From NCBI RefSeq assembly GCF_001653235.2, contig NC_035790.1, forward strand, positions 8,494,001-8,558,000: DNA of 64,000 bases, read 5' to 3'. Under the pieces are notes generated by a model. The model ran no database searches and was not told the origin of the DNA. It worked only from the letters and a program-made list of their open reading frames with translations. This document shows positions 45,420-56,835 of the stretch, piece by piece. The stretch comes from Pochonia chlamydosporia 170 (Eukaryota; Ascomycota; Sordariomycetes; Hypocreales; Clavicipitaceae). Position 1 is the first letter of the stretch; the number at the start of each line of letters is the position of its first letter. A program made the position numbers and the translations under genes.

Positions 45420-46826
45420 ATGCCGGTCGCCAGAGATGTCAACCCTACTGTAACTGCCATTGTCGCCCTAGCCTTTGATGACAGTCAGCTCATTCACTAT
45501 TTGAGAGGAAACGCTCTTGATGGCGGTGGGTTCGATATCTCAGGCCTTCTCGGCGTGGAGAACCTTTCAAACGACCAGCTAAACGAGCAGGCCAAGAAAC
45601 TAAGGTGAGAAGACTTACGGTTTCCATATTGTTATTTTGCCTAGAGTAACGACCTTCTCCACAGAAATGCAGCTTCTACGCTAGATAGTTCGACTCTGGA
45701 CACTGAAGATCTTTTTACGCGCCTAACAAAGGTAGCTGATGAGCGGAACGACTCTTCAGACCATGATCTCCCACAGTCGCCCGCCGATTCATACTCGTCA
45801 ACCGCTACTATGCCGCCTATTTCTGTTATGGCGCTTGAAATTTCTAGCCATCACGAGCTCGTTAATGACGGCGGTCGGCCTGTCCGCTCGATTGAAGATC
45901 TTTCATACATCCTTGAGGAACCTATGACCAGGTATAGAGCCATTATATCATGGCTCAGCGACGACCCAGACTCTGAGATAGGGGATGGGGAGATGAAGAC
46001 AGTCTTTTCGAGGCAGTTTACGCGGTGGTGGGACTTTTGAAAATCACAATGGTCTAATAGAGAAATAATTGATGACGGACCGGTGTTCTCATCTTTCCTT
46101 GAGGCGAACAAGCGAAGATACGGGGGGATGGGTGCCCTCGGGATGGTAACTGACCCGACATTCAACGAAACAATCCAGACACTGTGGAAACGTAAGTCAG
46201 CATCCCGGCAAGTACCTGAAGGCAAAATGAAACCATTTACGCTGTACAGAGAGGCAGTCAGGAGGCGTCTGGCGCCTAATCAGTTTGCCCATGCTTTGCA
46301 GTTGAGCGAGAATCCGCACCAGCAGACCCAGTGGACCGACTGGCTGGAGTACCTTAGCTACGAGAAATGGTGGTTAGAAAAGCTCACTGCGCGTGCGGAA
46401 CATCTAGAGGATCAATATCGCCATGCCTGGAGAAAGATGCTCCGTGCACTGCGGTTTTCATCGAGACAAGCAAGAGCATCATTTCAGACAGATGTTTCGA
46501 GCAGCTTTATGTATAAAAAGGCACTACAACGCCCAGCGCAAAGTGCTGATATGGCTAAGGAATTGGAAGCAGCCCGGGCTAACTTGGATGCCACCGACAA
46601 AACACTTGACAACTTCATTCGAGAGACAAAGCCGTATCTGAATGCGCAAACAGCCGTCTACTACTAAAGACACAGAGTTGAGTGGGTTATCAAGGTGACA
46701 AGTTCAATGGACATAGAGATGTCCCAACAGCGCAAGAGAGGGAAGAATAAAGTCAACGTTGACACGGGGGAGAACAAAAGGAGACAGTGCGGGAAAGATA
46801 CCACACCAGGGACAAGATCCAAGTGA
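45420..46826 (+). pseudogene. member of a repeated fungal protein family, two nonsense codons
   Basis: Exon 1 45420-45604, intron 45605-45664 (GTGAGA...ACAG), then a long exon. The translation starts MPVARDVNPTVTAIVALAFD and stays in one frame to 46826, apart from TGA at 46038-46040 (after FTRWWDF) and TAA at 46665-46667 (after NAQTAVYY). Sequence beyond both stops still looks like the family: KSQWSNREI, SFLEANKRRYGGMGA, RLAPNQFAHALQL, WLEYLSYEKWWLEKL, FIRETKPYLNA and RVEWVIK ... MSQQRKRGK. Related proteins that I recall read WDFRKSQW and YYQRHRVEW, so the stops fit CGA-to-TGA and CAA-to-TAA transitions. The family is large in Sordariomycetes and of unknown function. If read to the first stop only, a roughly 185-residue protein remains. 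Confidence 0.75.
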
Positions 46827-48088
46827 GTCAGACGAGGCAGTGATGTGGAGAACATTGCTTCAATGCAGCGCAAGGCAAGCCTCGTCGGAGTAAACGTTTA
46901 GTCCAAGGTAAATTGCTGTAAAGCAGTGTTTAATGCATCAGCTTTTCATTCTCCAAATTGCATTCTCATAGTACGTATCCCCATCCAAGTGAGAATAAGG
47001 GGACTCGATGACTCCACTCCAAGCGTGTATTCCTTATTGAAGGATTCGGGTAGCCTTCCACAGCCGATAACCATCACCAAGCTATTCCCCAACAACTTGG
47101 CACAGTTAAGTTTGATGACCCTACGGTAAGCACTTGGTGGGTAAGTACGATCAGCTAGGGAACTGGGAAATGTGACTTGTCGCCTACGGAACGCTGCAAC
47201 CCGCTATCACAACCAAGCAGATGTTGCAGGTGGATTATGGCCCAGAGCGTGGCGTCAAGTGAAGTCTGGTCTGCTACAATACATGTATGTCTTCGAATGG
47301 CTTCGGAAAATGGATTGTGCTGGGCTAATTAGTGCGGTGTCCGCCGGCACGGGCCGTAATAACCGTGCAAGCCTTTCAGTTCTGGGATTACGGCTGGCTA
47401 GCAAGCGTCAAAAAAAAAAAAAAAAAAAAAAAACTGTTAGCGGGGCAAGAACCGCCTATGTGGTTGTTGTTCTTGCCTCACCCTTGAGACGGATAGGATG
47501 CCTCTCGTAAGAGCTTTCCAGCATCGTACTGCTGTTTTGAACTTGATGGGTGAATATTGCGTCACCATTGGTAAAACTAGAACATTAAGTGTATTCGTAG
47601 TTCCGGTGCTCCTCTTAAGATGTCAACATCGTGCAGTGCTAAATTCTAGGATAGGCTTGGGATTTGAGGACTCGTTGCAAAGAAACTAGTACTCTCTCAA
47701 CAAATTGGGATGTTGATTGCATCTAACACTGCTATCAGTCAAGGCCCAAATACGGTTCGACTTTAACCACCATGTTTTAAAGTTGCTAATACACATATTG
47801 ATGTCTATGGGCAAGGTTTTCAAAGTAACATACACCTTTGCAGTCGACTTGTTTATAAATCACACTGTGAGAATGGCAGATGTTTTTGGGTCCTGCTTGA
47901 TACCTCGCTTGGACGAGCATACAGTCCACACATATCATCCAAAGATACCTCTACCCAATCAAGATATATACAAAAGTACGCCACCCCCAAATTTTGAAAG
48001 TCGGACTGAAACTATATACAACAGAAGCAAAGAATTGCATGAACAAGCTCACGAGAAGGCTTCACAGAAAAGGTTTGCGAAGCCTTCA
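46827..48088. other. intergenic with long poly-A tract
   Basis: About 1.3 kb without a recognisable gene. It contains an uninterrupted run of 24 A at 47410-47433. Confidence 0.5.
47410..47433 (+). repeat. poly-A tract (24 A)
   Basis: Twenty-four consecutive A, much longer than other homopolymers in the window. It could be a retroposon tail or simple slippage; upstream DNA shows no element that I recognise. Confidence 0.8.
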
Positions 48089-48974
48089 TCAGTGACGCCC
48101 AAGAAAGACATCGACATGACCCTTTCCGCTGTATCCCCAACCTCCACAACCCCCGCTTGGATCGCCAGTCGATGGATCGGTCCCATGGCCAGCACCAGGT
48201 TGACTTCCGCTCGCACAGTTCTCTAGCACGTAACTATTCTTGGCACCGCATGTGTTTCCTCTCTTGCACTTGAAGACACACCTGCTCATGTTGGTGACGC
48301 AGCCGTTGGAAGCCTTCATCTCCATGACGTTGCCACCCATATTGATCTCGCGACTAACGTCTATCGTTGCCCACTGGCCAGTTGAAAACTCGCCCCAGGT
48401 ATTGTAGATTTGTCCAGTGTTGCTAAGAGTAGTCTGGCGGTTGTTCAGGGCTGCAAACGCGCCATTGACGTTCGCAGGCATTGAGATTGTCACCTTGTCC
48501 CCGACCTTTGGGAGAGAAAATGTGATGTATGGGCGCTTGCGCCTCATGTCCATAGAGTAGTAGTCGTTGGCATTGTCTCTCACCCAAACGACAATGATGA
48601 CTGGAACCGGACTGGGCTGAGTGGCCCTGTTGATGAACGTGAAAGTATACGGGGCATTGTTTCCAATCCAAGCCTTGCCATTATTGGACTGGGCATTAAT
48701 ACCTTGCCCAATAAATCCTATTTTCTGCATATATTCACAGTCCCCCTTGTTCAACCCACGCATCAACTTCCCGCAGTTAAGGTTCGCGTTGATTGTCACA
48801 AGGCTACATCATCAGCATCGTTAGTAATCGAAGGTTCTTAGAACGCTCAGAGGGTCGAACATACTCGTCAACTTTCCCATCGTCAGGGACATTCCAGTCG
48901 AACTGAGCAGGGGCTGAGGCCACTGTGCTCACTAGAGCCGTCACAATCGTTAGGGTAAACTTTGAGAATAGCAT
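48089..48974 (-). CDS. secreted cysteine-containing protein, Asp f 4-like in pattern
   Basis: Two exons, 48974-48865 and 48803-48089, with a 61-bp GTATGT...GTAG intron, giving 274 residues. A signal peptide (MLFSKFTLTIVTALVSTVASA) precedes a beta-rich domain with NLNCGKLMRGLNKGDCEY, GFIGQGINAQSNNGKAWIG and FTFINRA, then TWGEFSTGQWATIDVSREINM and CVTNMSRCVFKCKRGNTCG. The C-terminus is a Gly-rich linker. The pattern recalls a fungal secreted family that includes allergen Asp f 4-like proteins; this assignment is tentative and no catalytic site is seen. A TATAAATA stands about 100 bp upstream. Confidence 0.75.
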
Positions 48975-50053
48975 TGTGACAATAAATGATCAATATGCGA
49001 ATGCACGCCGTTGGTCCAACTAGCAGTAGGTAGGGTAGCTTACAACAATCAATTTGGTTGACAACCTGCAGTATATTTATAGTATTTTCGTAACCTACGT
49101 TGCCTATGGATGAATCCTCGCGCTTCCTTCGAAGCTGTTTCATTTCCCCGGTGGAATGCCTCTGTCTTAGGGAGTTATCCGGCTCTTACACCAAAGGCGT
49201 AGCTAATTGGAACAAATGTTAGGGTCACAACATTCTCACAATGGAATTCAAGTGTAACCTTCAGCTGAAGTTCCTTAGGCCCGATTTGAGCACCTTCATA
49301 CATAGGGAAATGGGGTGGAAATGGGGTGGAAATGGGTAGCGGCTGCGTCCATGATTGGTGCTTATGCCACAATGGGAATACAAACCATGAAGAATTTCGG
49401 TGAAAGGAGCACACCACTCGCCGGATGAATCTGCAGGAACCTATGAAACGGATACATCATCCGTGTTCTAGCCGTGGAGCGTCAAAATTCGGACCAGGTT
49501 GCCTCTCAGGGCACATTCTGGACCCTTCTCTACATGTTGGCAGTGTAAACGCGTGCAGGTGGTCTCCTCCGTGCCCGACTGCTCCTGTTATTGGGTGGCT
49601 GCAAATGGTACATACGTAGATTGAAAGATTTGTATTGGGGTGATACCGACTGCACTTTCTCTCTTTGAATCCTTTGAAAAAGGATTCGCATTAGTTGGGT
49701 CAAGGATTGAAACTAGTAACAAGGCGCACTTGGCGACGATCCTTCGTAATCAGGTCCCTGTACCTGCATCATCTCATCAGACAAGGCTCGCTGCTCCGAC
49801 GAAGGCCGCCGACAACGCAATGTTGCTTTTGATTGAGCATCCGGCTTTGCTTAGGATCGTAGGATGAGCCGGCATCAGCAGAGTGAGATCATGCACCCAT
49901 GCTGAGCTACCATCACGAGAAGTAACCATGGCTACATAGCCCTGACTACTAATACTACAAGAAATGAAAGTATTTTTCTACATAAAGTATGCAACAAAAT
50001 TTATATATGTTGAGGCTATGTGAATGAAACCAGTATGTTTATACTGTGGCAGT
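48975..50053. other. intergenic spacer
   Basis: About 1.1 kb with the secreted-protein promoter at its left and the 3' end of the ankyrin gene at its right. A short gtggaaatgggg repeat occurs near 49305-49335. No gene. Confidence 0.45.
49074..49081 (-). promoter_or_regulatory. TATA box of the 48-kb secreted-protein gene
   Basis: TATAAATA on the minus strand, about 100 bp upstream of the ATG at 48974. Confidence 0.45.
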
Positions 50054-51463
50054 TTACACTTTCTTTGGATTATAATATACAATAACCTCATCGATCGCTT
50101 TTGACATGATGCGACCAATAGCCTGAATGCTTTGCCAAAGCTTGCGTGGGATGTATCCCAATAAAAAGATGATACCAGCAACGCCGTACCATATACAGAG
50201 ACCTAATGTGCCAAACACGACTTCAAGGGATTTGTATGCGAACTCCGAGAATGATTTGGTCAATTTCCAGAGAAACCTTGGGAAGTCCACAAAGAGTGAC
50301 TTCAAAACAGAACAAAAGCCGTTCCATACATCTTTAAGCGTGATCTGCCTAAACCAGGAGATAATTGCCGAAAAGATAGTGTGTACGAAGGAGGCACATC
50401 TGGTGGCAACGTGGGCAATCCAGAGGCCAATTTTGATAAGAACTTCAACAATCCATTGGGCACATATCTTCACGCCCTTGGGGAGTGCCTTTATGTATCC
50501 CCAAATTCGAATGATGATTCTTTTCAGGATATTCGGGAGCTTCCGCACTCCTTTGGCGACTCTTTTCCCGGCATGGTGCACTCGTGAAGGGAGTTCAATT
50601 GCTTGCCGTTTAATCCAGCCGCCCAGCTCTCGACGGCGTTTCCACGCCGAAGCAAGTTTCTTTGTGACAGCCTGAGTCGTCTCCTTCGGTACCGTCCATA
50701 GAAAAAACTTGGGCATGTGCCAGGCAAAAAAAGTGATAAACTCGCCAATTCCTCGAAAGGCTCTTCGAACGCGGTCCATTTCCACTCGATGGGTATATCG
50801 CCATCTCTTCCACGCGCCGCCGCGCCGTACTGGTAGATATTCGACTATTTCGCGATGTCCATTTGCAGCGGCCAGTCGTAGAGCCAATGCGCCATCTGGG
50901 GCAATCAATGAATCGTCAGCACCATAGTCTTCGATCAATATCTTAACAATAGCCAGATTGCCTGTCTGAGCTGCCAGTTGGAGCGCTGTCCTGTCCGGAA
51001 ATAGGTGCTCATTCCACCGGAGAATGCCTGGCTCAATCGTTTTGCCATAGCCGTCAACAATTGCACCGAGTTCTACCAACTTCCGGACCATGCCGCTCTT
51101 GCGAACCCGAACTGCCGCCAGCAGAGGGGTTTCGCCATTTCTGCCCGTCGTGTCCGGTGAGACGAGTCCAGTGGAGATGAAACGTTCTGCGATATCATCG
51201 AGACCTCGCTCAATGGCTTCGAAAAAAGCGACCACAACGTCAACCTGAAGCCGATGCCGGTCCGCATAACGATGATACTCTTCATCTGTCCACTCGGGGT
51301 TGGCGTAACGCGAGGGTTGTTCTTGTGTAGGTATGTGCAAAATTGGCAAGTCAACACCAGGTGTTTGTCTTATCCTTGACAGCAGAGCCTCCTCATCTGT
51401 TGCGGTGTAAGTTGGCAAAGTTGGATCTCCTTGCTCTGTTTGTTGGCCGACCTGGAAACTCAT
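50054..51463 (-). CDS. ankyrin-repeat protein with hydrophobic C-terminal half
   Basis: 469 residues from the ATG at 51463 (MSFQVGQQTEQGDPTLPTYT); the frame is open further upstream, but that sequence is low-quality and Cys/Ser-rich. Ankyrin repeats span roughly residues 100-225: GRNGETPLLAAVRVRKSGMV, DRTALQLAAQTGNLAIVKIL and DGALALRLAAANGHREIVEYL. The second half is strongly basic, then repeatedly hydrophobic/aromatic (IKIGLWIAHVATRCASFVH, FGTLGLCIWYGVAGIIFLLG), suggesting membrane association. I know similar single-copy-like ankyrin proteins in Sordariomycetes without assigned function. It is transcribed towards the 48-kb secreted protein gene and away from the BVMO gene. Confidence 0.78.
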   Translation of the reverse strand: MSFQVGQQTEQGDPTLPTYTATDEEALLSRIRQTPGVDLPILHIPTQEQPSRYANPEWTDEEYHRYADRHRLQVDVVVAFFEAIERGLDDIAERFISTGLVSPDTTGRNGETPLLAAVRVRKSGMVRKLVELGAIVDGYGKTIEPGILRWNEHLFPDRTALQLAAQTGNLAIVKILIEDYGADDSLIAPDGALALRLAAANGHREIVEYLPVRRGGAWKRWRYTHRVEMDRVRRAFRGIGEFITFFAWHMPKFFLWTVPKETTQAVTKKLASAWKRRRELGGWIKRQAIELPSRVHHAGKRVAKGVRKLPNILKRIIIRIWGYIKALPKGVKICAQWIVEVLIKIGLWIAHVATRCASFVHTIFSAIISWFRQITLKDVWNGFCSVLKSLFVDFPRFLWKLTKSFSEFAYKSLEVVFGTLGLCIWYGVAGIIFLLGYIPRKLWQSIQAIGRIMSKAIDEVIVYYNPKKV

Positions 51464-52682
51464 CGGTGAGAAGGGCTTGAGATTTCGGTATGTGCTGTGC
51501 TGACCTGACAACGTATGTGACGAGCTCCCTCTCTTATAAGTCGTGATGGACCAAAATAATGGACTTCTGTTGGGACAGTTGCCTAACCTGATGGGTGTTT
51601 GCTGCGGCTGAATCAATAGTACCGTGGCTGAGTTGGAAGGCTTCAGCCCTGAACCCCAACGTGCTACAGCAGTGCAATGTGGACAAAGAGGGCTCCAACT
51701 CAAGCAAATGGTCTGTGTGTACCTCGGACAGTCACATGCCATGGAGTTGTTGATGGCTCTTGAACAACAACGCCAATGGGCAGGGACTGTAACTGGAACC
51801 GCGGTGACGGTGAACGCGTTTACCTGTGTCTCTGCTCCTGATGAGTTAGATCTTGGGCTTTTTCTGGCTCCTATGAATTTCACTTCCCAAAATTAGATCA
51901 TAAAATGACGAAGCTCTGTAATTATTAATCCGAGTATAGAATAGTACCTGCTGGGCTGCAACATGTTCGTAGGTTTGCGAATGGGGATGATGATTAATAC
52001 AAGCTGCTGGTTACATAAGAAGCAAAGACAAACAGCAACGACGCTTCCAAGACGTGAGTAATCATCTCAAGTGACGACGCATACCAAATTGCAAAATGCT
52101 TCTCATCTTGCCTATCATAACCGTCCGATATGCTGCCCTGGAAGAGCACAAATGAGCAATATTTTATATTACCATTCCTCCTCCCAAACCACCCAAAAAT
52201 TGATAAAGGAGAAATAGTGTTGGTCCGTATGGATTTTTTCAGAGTCAATCGCATATCCGTGCTGTGGCTCAGAAGGTGATTCAAGGTTGAGACGGTTAGG
52301 GTTGTGTTATGCTGCACGGTCATTACGTACTGCGCTTTGAGCCAAGGGCAATCTAGAACTGGCGTAAAATGAATTTGGTTATCTTCACAGTAGTACAGTA
52401 TATACCATCTAAACTTGAATATAACTATAACAGTTACTATTGCAGCAAATGCGTCGGGTGCGCATCGAAACCAGTCTAACCTCTTCATGGATGGAGACTC
52501 ATGAGATGATGCGATGGTGGGGTGTGGTTACGTGCTTCGCGAGAACGGACATCAATAAGGCCATAGTTCATGAACCTGGAATACAATAAGTAGGGGAATT
52601 GAGCGTCAGGAATACACTCGTTCCTACCTTGCCTTCTGCTATGCGAAAAAAAAAAAGAGAAAAAGAAAAAAAGATACGAAAC
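51464..52682. other. divergent promoter region
   Basis: About 1.2 kb between the ankyrin gene (minus) and the monooxygenase gene (plus). A 164-codon minus-strand frame at 51994-52488 has hydrophobic stretches but no supporting motif, and I do not call it. An A/G-rich run around 52643-52673 lies in the monooxygenase leader. Confidence 0.4.
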
Positions 52683-54577
52683 ATGGCGGCCTTGGCCAAG
52701 GAAGACTTGCCAGTCGGCAAGGATCAACCCTATTTGAATGGCTCGGCAAAGGAGCCGCCTGTCAGCCTCCAGGCGAACAATGGCTTACTAAGTGAAGATA
52801 AACCCAAACATTCATACGATTTGCCACCGTTGTCACTCATTGACAGATCCATTGATGAACCAAGGCCGCTACGGGTTGCCGTCATCGGCGGCGGCTTGGC
52901 TGGCATCCTCGCGGGTGTTCTACTGCCGGCAAAGGTGCCAGGGATTGATTTGACAATAATCGAGAAGAACAGAAATTTTGTGAGAAGGAGAATACAAATG
53001 TTTTCAAGATGCCTACTTAAGCTAATCCAAAGCAGGGAGGGACCTGGTTAGAAAACATCTACCCTGGCGTTCGGTGTGACATCCCATCTCATGTTTATCA
53101 GTCCACCTTTGCTCCAAAAATGGACTGGTCGGACAAGTTTGCACCAGGAGAAGAAATCAAAGATTATTGGCAATCTGTGGCCAAAAAGTATGATGTGTAT
53201 AGATATGCCAAATTTGGTCACCGGGTTGAAGCGGCGACCTGGAATGCAGCTGCGGGAAAATGGTCTCTCAATATGACTAACCTGCACACTGCATGTCGGA
53301 TAACACAAGAATATGATATTGTTATTACAGCGGTGGGAAGATTCAATGACTGGAAGCTACCGGAATACCCCGGCCTCTCAGATTACGAAGGTCACTTGCG
53401 ACATGCGTCAAATTGGGATGCTTCATTTGACCCTACCGGGAAAACGGTGGCAGTGATCGGAAATGGAGCCAGTGGCATACAAATTGTCGCGAATCTGCAA
53501 AAGACGGTAGCTAAGCTTGACCATTATGCCAGAAGCAAAACATGGGTTGCAACGAGTTGGGCTGGCGACGAAAGAACCTTGGAAGCGCAACCAATATCCC
53601 AAGAGGAGCAGGATCAGTGCAGAGACGAGGAAGCGTATCTGAATTTTCGGAAAAAGCTCGAGGACAAGTACTGGCGAGGATTTGACTCTTTCTTTCGTGG
53701 CACTACAGAAAACTTGGAGCTGGCAGCGAGCCTCACCAAGGTGATGGAACGGCGGCTCGTTGACAAACCAGAGCTGGTCAATCGATTGGTACCAGACTTC
53801 TCACCCAACTGCCGTCGACTTACGCCCGGGCCTGGTTACTTGGAAGCTATTACTCAGAATAATGTGGAATACATTCAGACGGCAATTCGACGGTTTACCA
53901 GAGCCGGCATAGAGACGCAGGATGGAAAGCATCGAGCAGTTGACGCAGTTATTTGTGCCACAGGTTCTCGGTCTGATCTTCTTCCCCCGTTCCAAATTAC
54001 CGCTCACAACAAAACATTAAATGATTTATGGAAAGTAGACGGCTACTATGGCTTTCCTTATACTTATTTTGGAGTAGCTTCACCCGGGTTTCCCAATTTG
54101 TTGTTTCTACATGGCCCGCACGGCACAGGGCCATCGGGAACCGTGCCGCACGCTGTAGAAACACAGCTTACTTATTTCGCAAAGATTCTGCGTAAAGTGT
54201 CTAGAGAAGGTATCAAGTCCATCGATGCATCAAAAGAAGCAGCAGATGACTTCATTCAATATTGCGATGCATTTTTTGCTTCCACTGTTCTTTCAGATGG
54301 TTGCAGTTCATGGTACAATGGCGGGCAACCCAGTGGCCGAATACACGGAGTTTGGCCAGGTAGTGCGGCGCACCTGAGTATCGTCAGACGGGAACCGAGA
54401 TGGGAAGACTTCAAGTATGAGTACTTTGGAACTACAGCTAATAGGTTTATGTGGTATTTCGGAAATGGGAAAACTAGTAAGGAGTTGGACTTGGCGTCAG
54501 ACATGACAAGCTATCTCAGGCAACCCGATGCGGTAGATTTGAAGCACTTGCACGAAAGCTGGTGGGATTTGCCTTGA
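52683..54577 (+). CDS. flavin monooxygenase, Baeyer-Villiger type
   Basis: Two exons, 52683-52979 and 53036-54577, with a 56-bp GTGAGA...CAG intron, giving 612 residues. The first Rossmann motif is VAVIGGGLAGILAG (FAD). GGTWLENIYPGVRCDIPSH follows, then the Baeyer-Villiger fingerprint YEGHLRHASNWD (F/YxGxxxHxxxW) and the NADPH motif VAVIGNGASGIQIV. Late blocks GPGYLEAITQNNVEYI and NLLFLHGPHGTGPSG fit class I BVMOs such as cyclohexanone or steroid monooxygenases. These insert oxygen next to a ketone to make an ester or lactone. Proximity to the esterase and the PKS suggests polyketide tailoring. The ATG at 52683 follows an A-rich leader. Confidence 0.9.
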
Positions 54578-54879
54578 TAGTGTACTAGACTCTACTACCA
54601 TAAAGATTTGAGGAACTAGACAGGAATCAACTGCTAAATAGACGTCTGGTTTGCTCTACGTATACTGTTCTTTCTGGCCTAACAGCGGATGAACGGAGGC
54701 TTATAGGTTGTTCGGCGATACAGGTGGTGTATTCAGAGCTATCGACCACCTTGAAGGCGGTATTGACACACTCAAACTTGTCGTCTCAGCCATTTCAAGA
54801 CTGGCTTAATGGGAAATCCCATACGGGCCAAATACGTATTGCCAAGAATCCAAGTACCAGCCCATGCACCGGGTGGTGA
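54578..54879. other. convergent intergenic spacer
   Basis: About 300 bp between the monooxygenase and the carboxylesterase, 3' end to 3' end. Nothing but presumed terminators. Confidence 0.5.
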
Positions 54880-56835
54880 CTAGATCAATGAGTACTCATT
54901 CTGGCTCCGGAAAAAGGCACACCGACTCGACGCATCCGGGTCTCGCCTTGAATCAACAGTTAGCTGCTCAACATTGAGAATCTGGTAAGAAAATGGTTTG
55001 TACTGTGGCCACACAGGTTTCAAAAAAGTCGTGAATGCATTAGGATCTAATGTGGTGATGAAAGAGACGTAGTAATCCTTCAGCTGGCGTGCCAGGAATA
55101 GGTTCCCTGATGTGGCCGATGGTTGCAAAGTAAAACTGGCAGCGGAACCATGTGCCTCGTTACCGGCGGCAAATCTCATTTTCCATGCGGGTGTGCCATA
55201 GTTAGAAACTCCCTCTGCCATATAATAGGAGGGGCAGTTGATCACGGCATCACCAAAGATACCTGCACGTTGGTAGAAGGGCACATTCAGAAGTGTTTGA
55301 GGCACTAGTGCTGCGTACAAGGCAAGGATAGGGTCCAGGAATAGTTGGAAATCGGTCTTAGGGTAGAGATTCATTAGATTTGAAAAATAAGAACTCGCTG
55401 GATCGACATTTGGCCAAAAAGCTTTGACATCGGGGAGGACCTGGTCGTCCTTGTTGATGGAGAAATTGGTAAAGGCGAACCCTTGGTGATGGCTTGCGTC
55501 AGAATACGGATATTTCCTGCTCCTAAAGCCAATTCGTAGCTCAAGACTTACCTTCGTACGCTTCTCGGTCGCAAATTATAGGTATTTTCGAGAAGTGGCC
55601 TACTTTAAACGCCGTTGAGGGAAGATCCCGAATGATATTCCCATCAACCACGGGGCCGAAGTAGGGATCGCCATACCCATATCGCCCAGCAGCATAACCA
55701 AGAGCATATATTTCTTGAGAAGCGTTTGCGAGGTTTGCGGCTGGCAAGGCTCGTAGACACTTGAGGCTGGAGCAGCCCGTCAATGTAAGAAGATCATGAT
55801 ATGCGGCTGCTTGAGTTTCGGAATTATGGAATGGAACAAATCCGGGGTACTCTAGAACTAATGTCAGACATACTTTGGACCCTTCTCTTTGTTGTGTGTG
55901 GTGGGAAATGAGATCTCATACCTGAAATTCCACCTCGAAATGGCGGATTCGCAACTCCGCCATAAAGCATCATCTGAAGGCCAACAGAGCCGCCGCCAGC
56001 ACTCCCACCCCATATAGTGACTTTTGTTGGGTCTCCGCCGAATGTAGAAATGTGTCGTTGAACCCAATCAAGTGCTAGACGTTGATCTAAAAGACCAGCA
56101 TTGGCGGTGCCATCTTGCTTGATTTCCTTACTGGCCAGGAAGCCATACGGTCCTAATCGGTATTGAATGGAGACAGATATGACTGCGCCATTTGATTCAG
56201 ACACGAATGCATTTCCGTCCGCTGTGAGAGAGCTTCCGCTAACATAGGCTTTGTGCTCTTAGAAAAGTCGAAGTGATTGGTACAAAGACATGGGGAAATG
56301 CTCACCTCCTCCATGAATCATCACAACAACCGGGAGCTTTTGAGATTTCGGGCGATTTGGAACGACTATATCAAGGCGCAGACAGTCTTCGCTCTGGGTC
56401 TGATTAAGGCTGCTGGTACCGAATGCCGCTCTTGCCAGCGGGCTTCCGATTTTGCCGTCTTGGAGGTCAGCCAGCAGTTGAACTCCCCATTGTGGTGTGG
56501 TTTGAATGCATGCTACACCTGGTATGGTGGCATCTTGGAGTGGATTTCCTTTGTACACGCTGGAGTTCTCAATCGGCGCGGGTGGCTGCCATCGCAAATT
56601 TTGAGTAGGTGGTTCGGCAAAAGGGATGCTATAGTATGAGGTGGTTCTACCTCATCACGGTTAGAGTCTGTTCCGAAACGGCCTCCAAAAAGACTGTCAC
56701 TCACCCCAATGTTGCGTTTGCAATTCCTTGATATCGGGCATATTTGAGGTCAACGATCGGCGAAGCTCGGGGAGCAGCCAGAGTCAAAATTACATTGGCC
56801 AGTACCATAAAAAGAGCGCCATCTGAGATAGCCAT
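54880..56835 (-). CDS. secreted type-B carboxylesterase/lipase
   Basis: Five-exon model: 56835-56705, 56628-56306, 56248-55922, 55851-55552 and 55481-54880, giving 560 residues with frame kept through all junctions (introns 57-76 bp). The N-terminus (MAISDGALFMVLANVILTLA) is a signal peptide. Family blocks are KYARYQGIANATLGIPFAEP, SEDCLRLDIVVPN, PVVVMIHGGG and the nucleophile elbow WGGSAGGGSVG (Ser). The Glu lies in CDREAYEG and the His in GNEAHGSAASF. The fold is the alpha/beta hydrolase of cholinesterase/Candida-lipase type, cleaving carboxylic esters outside the cell. Intron 4 uses an AAG acceptor and intron 2 a less usual AAAG, so those junctions are the least certain. Confidence 0.85.

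Noticed and set aside
51994..52488. 164-codon minus-strand frame with hydrophobic segments
   Set aside because: Hydrophobic stretches alone are weak support; no family match or splice context.
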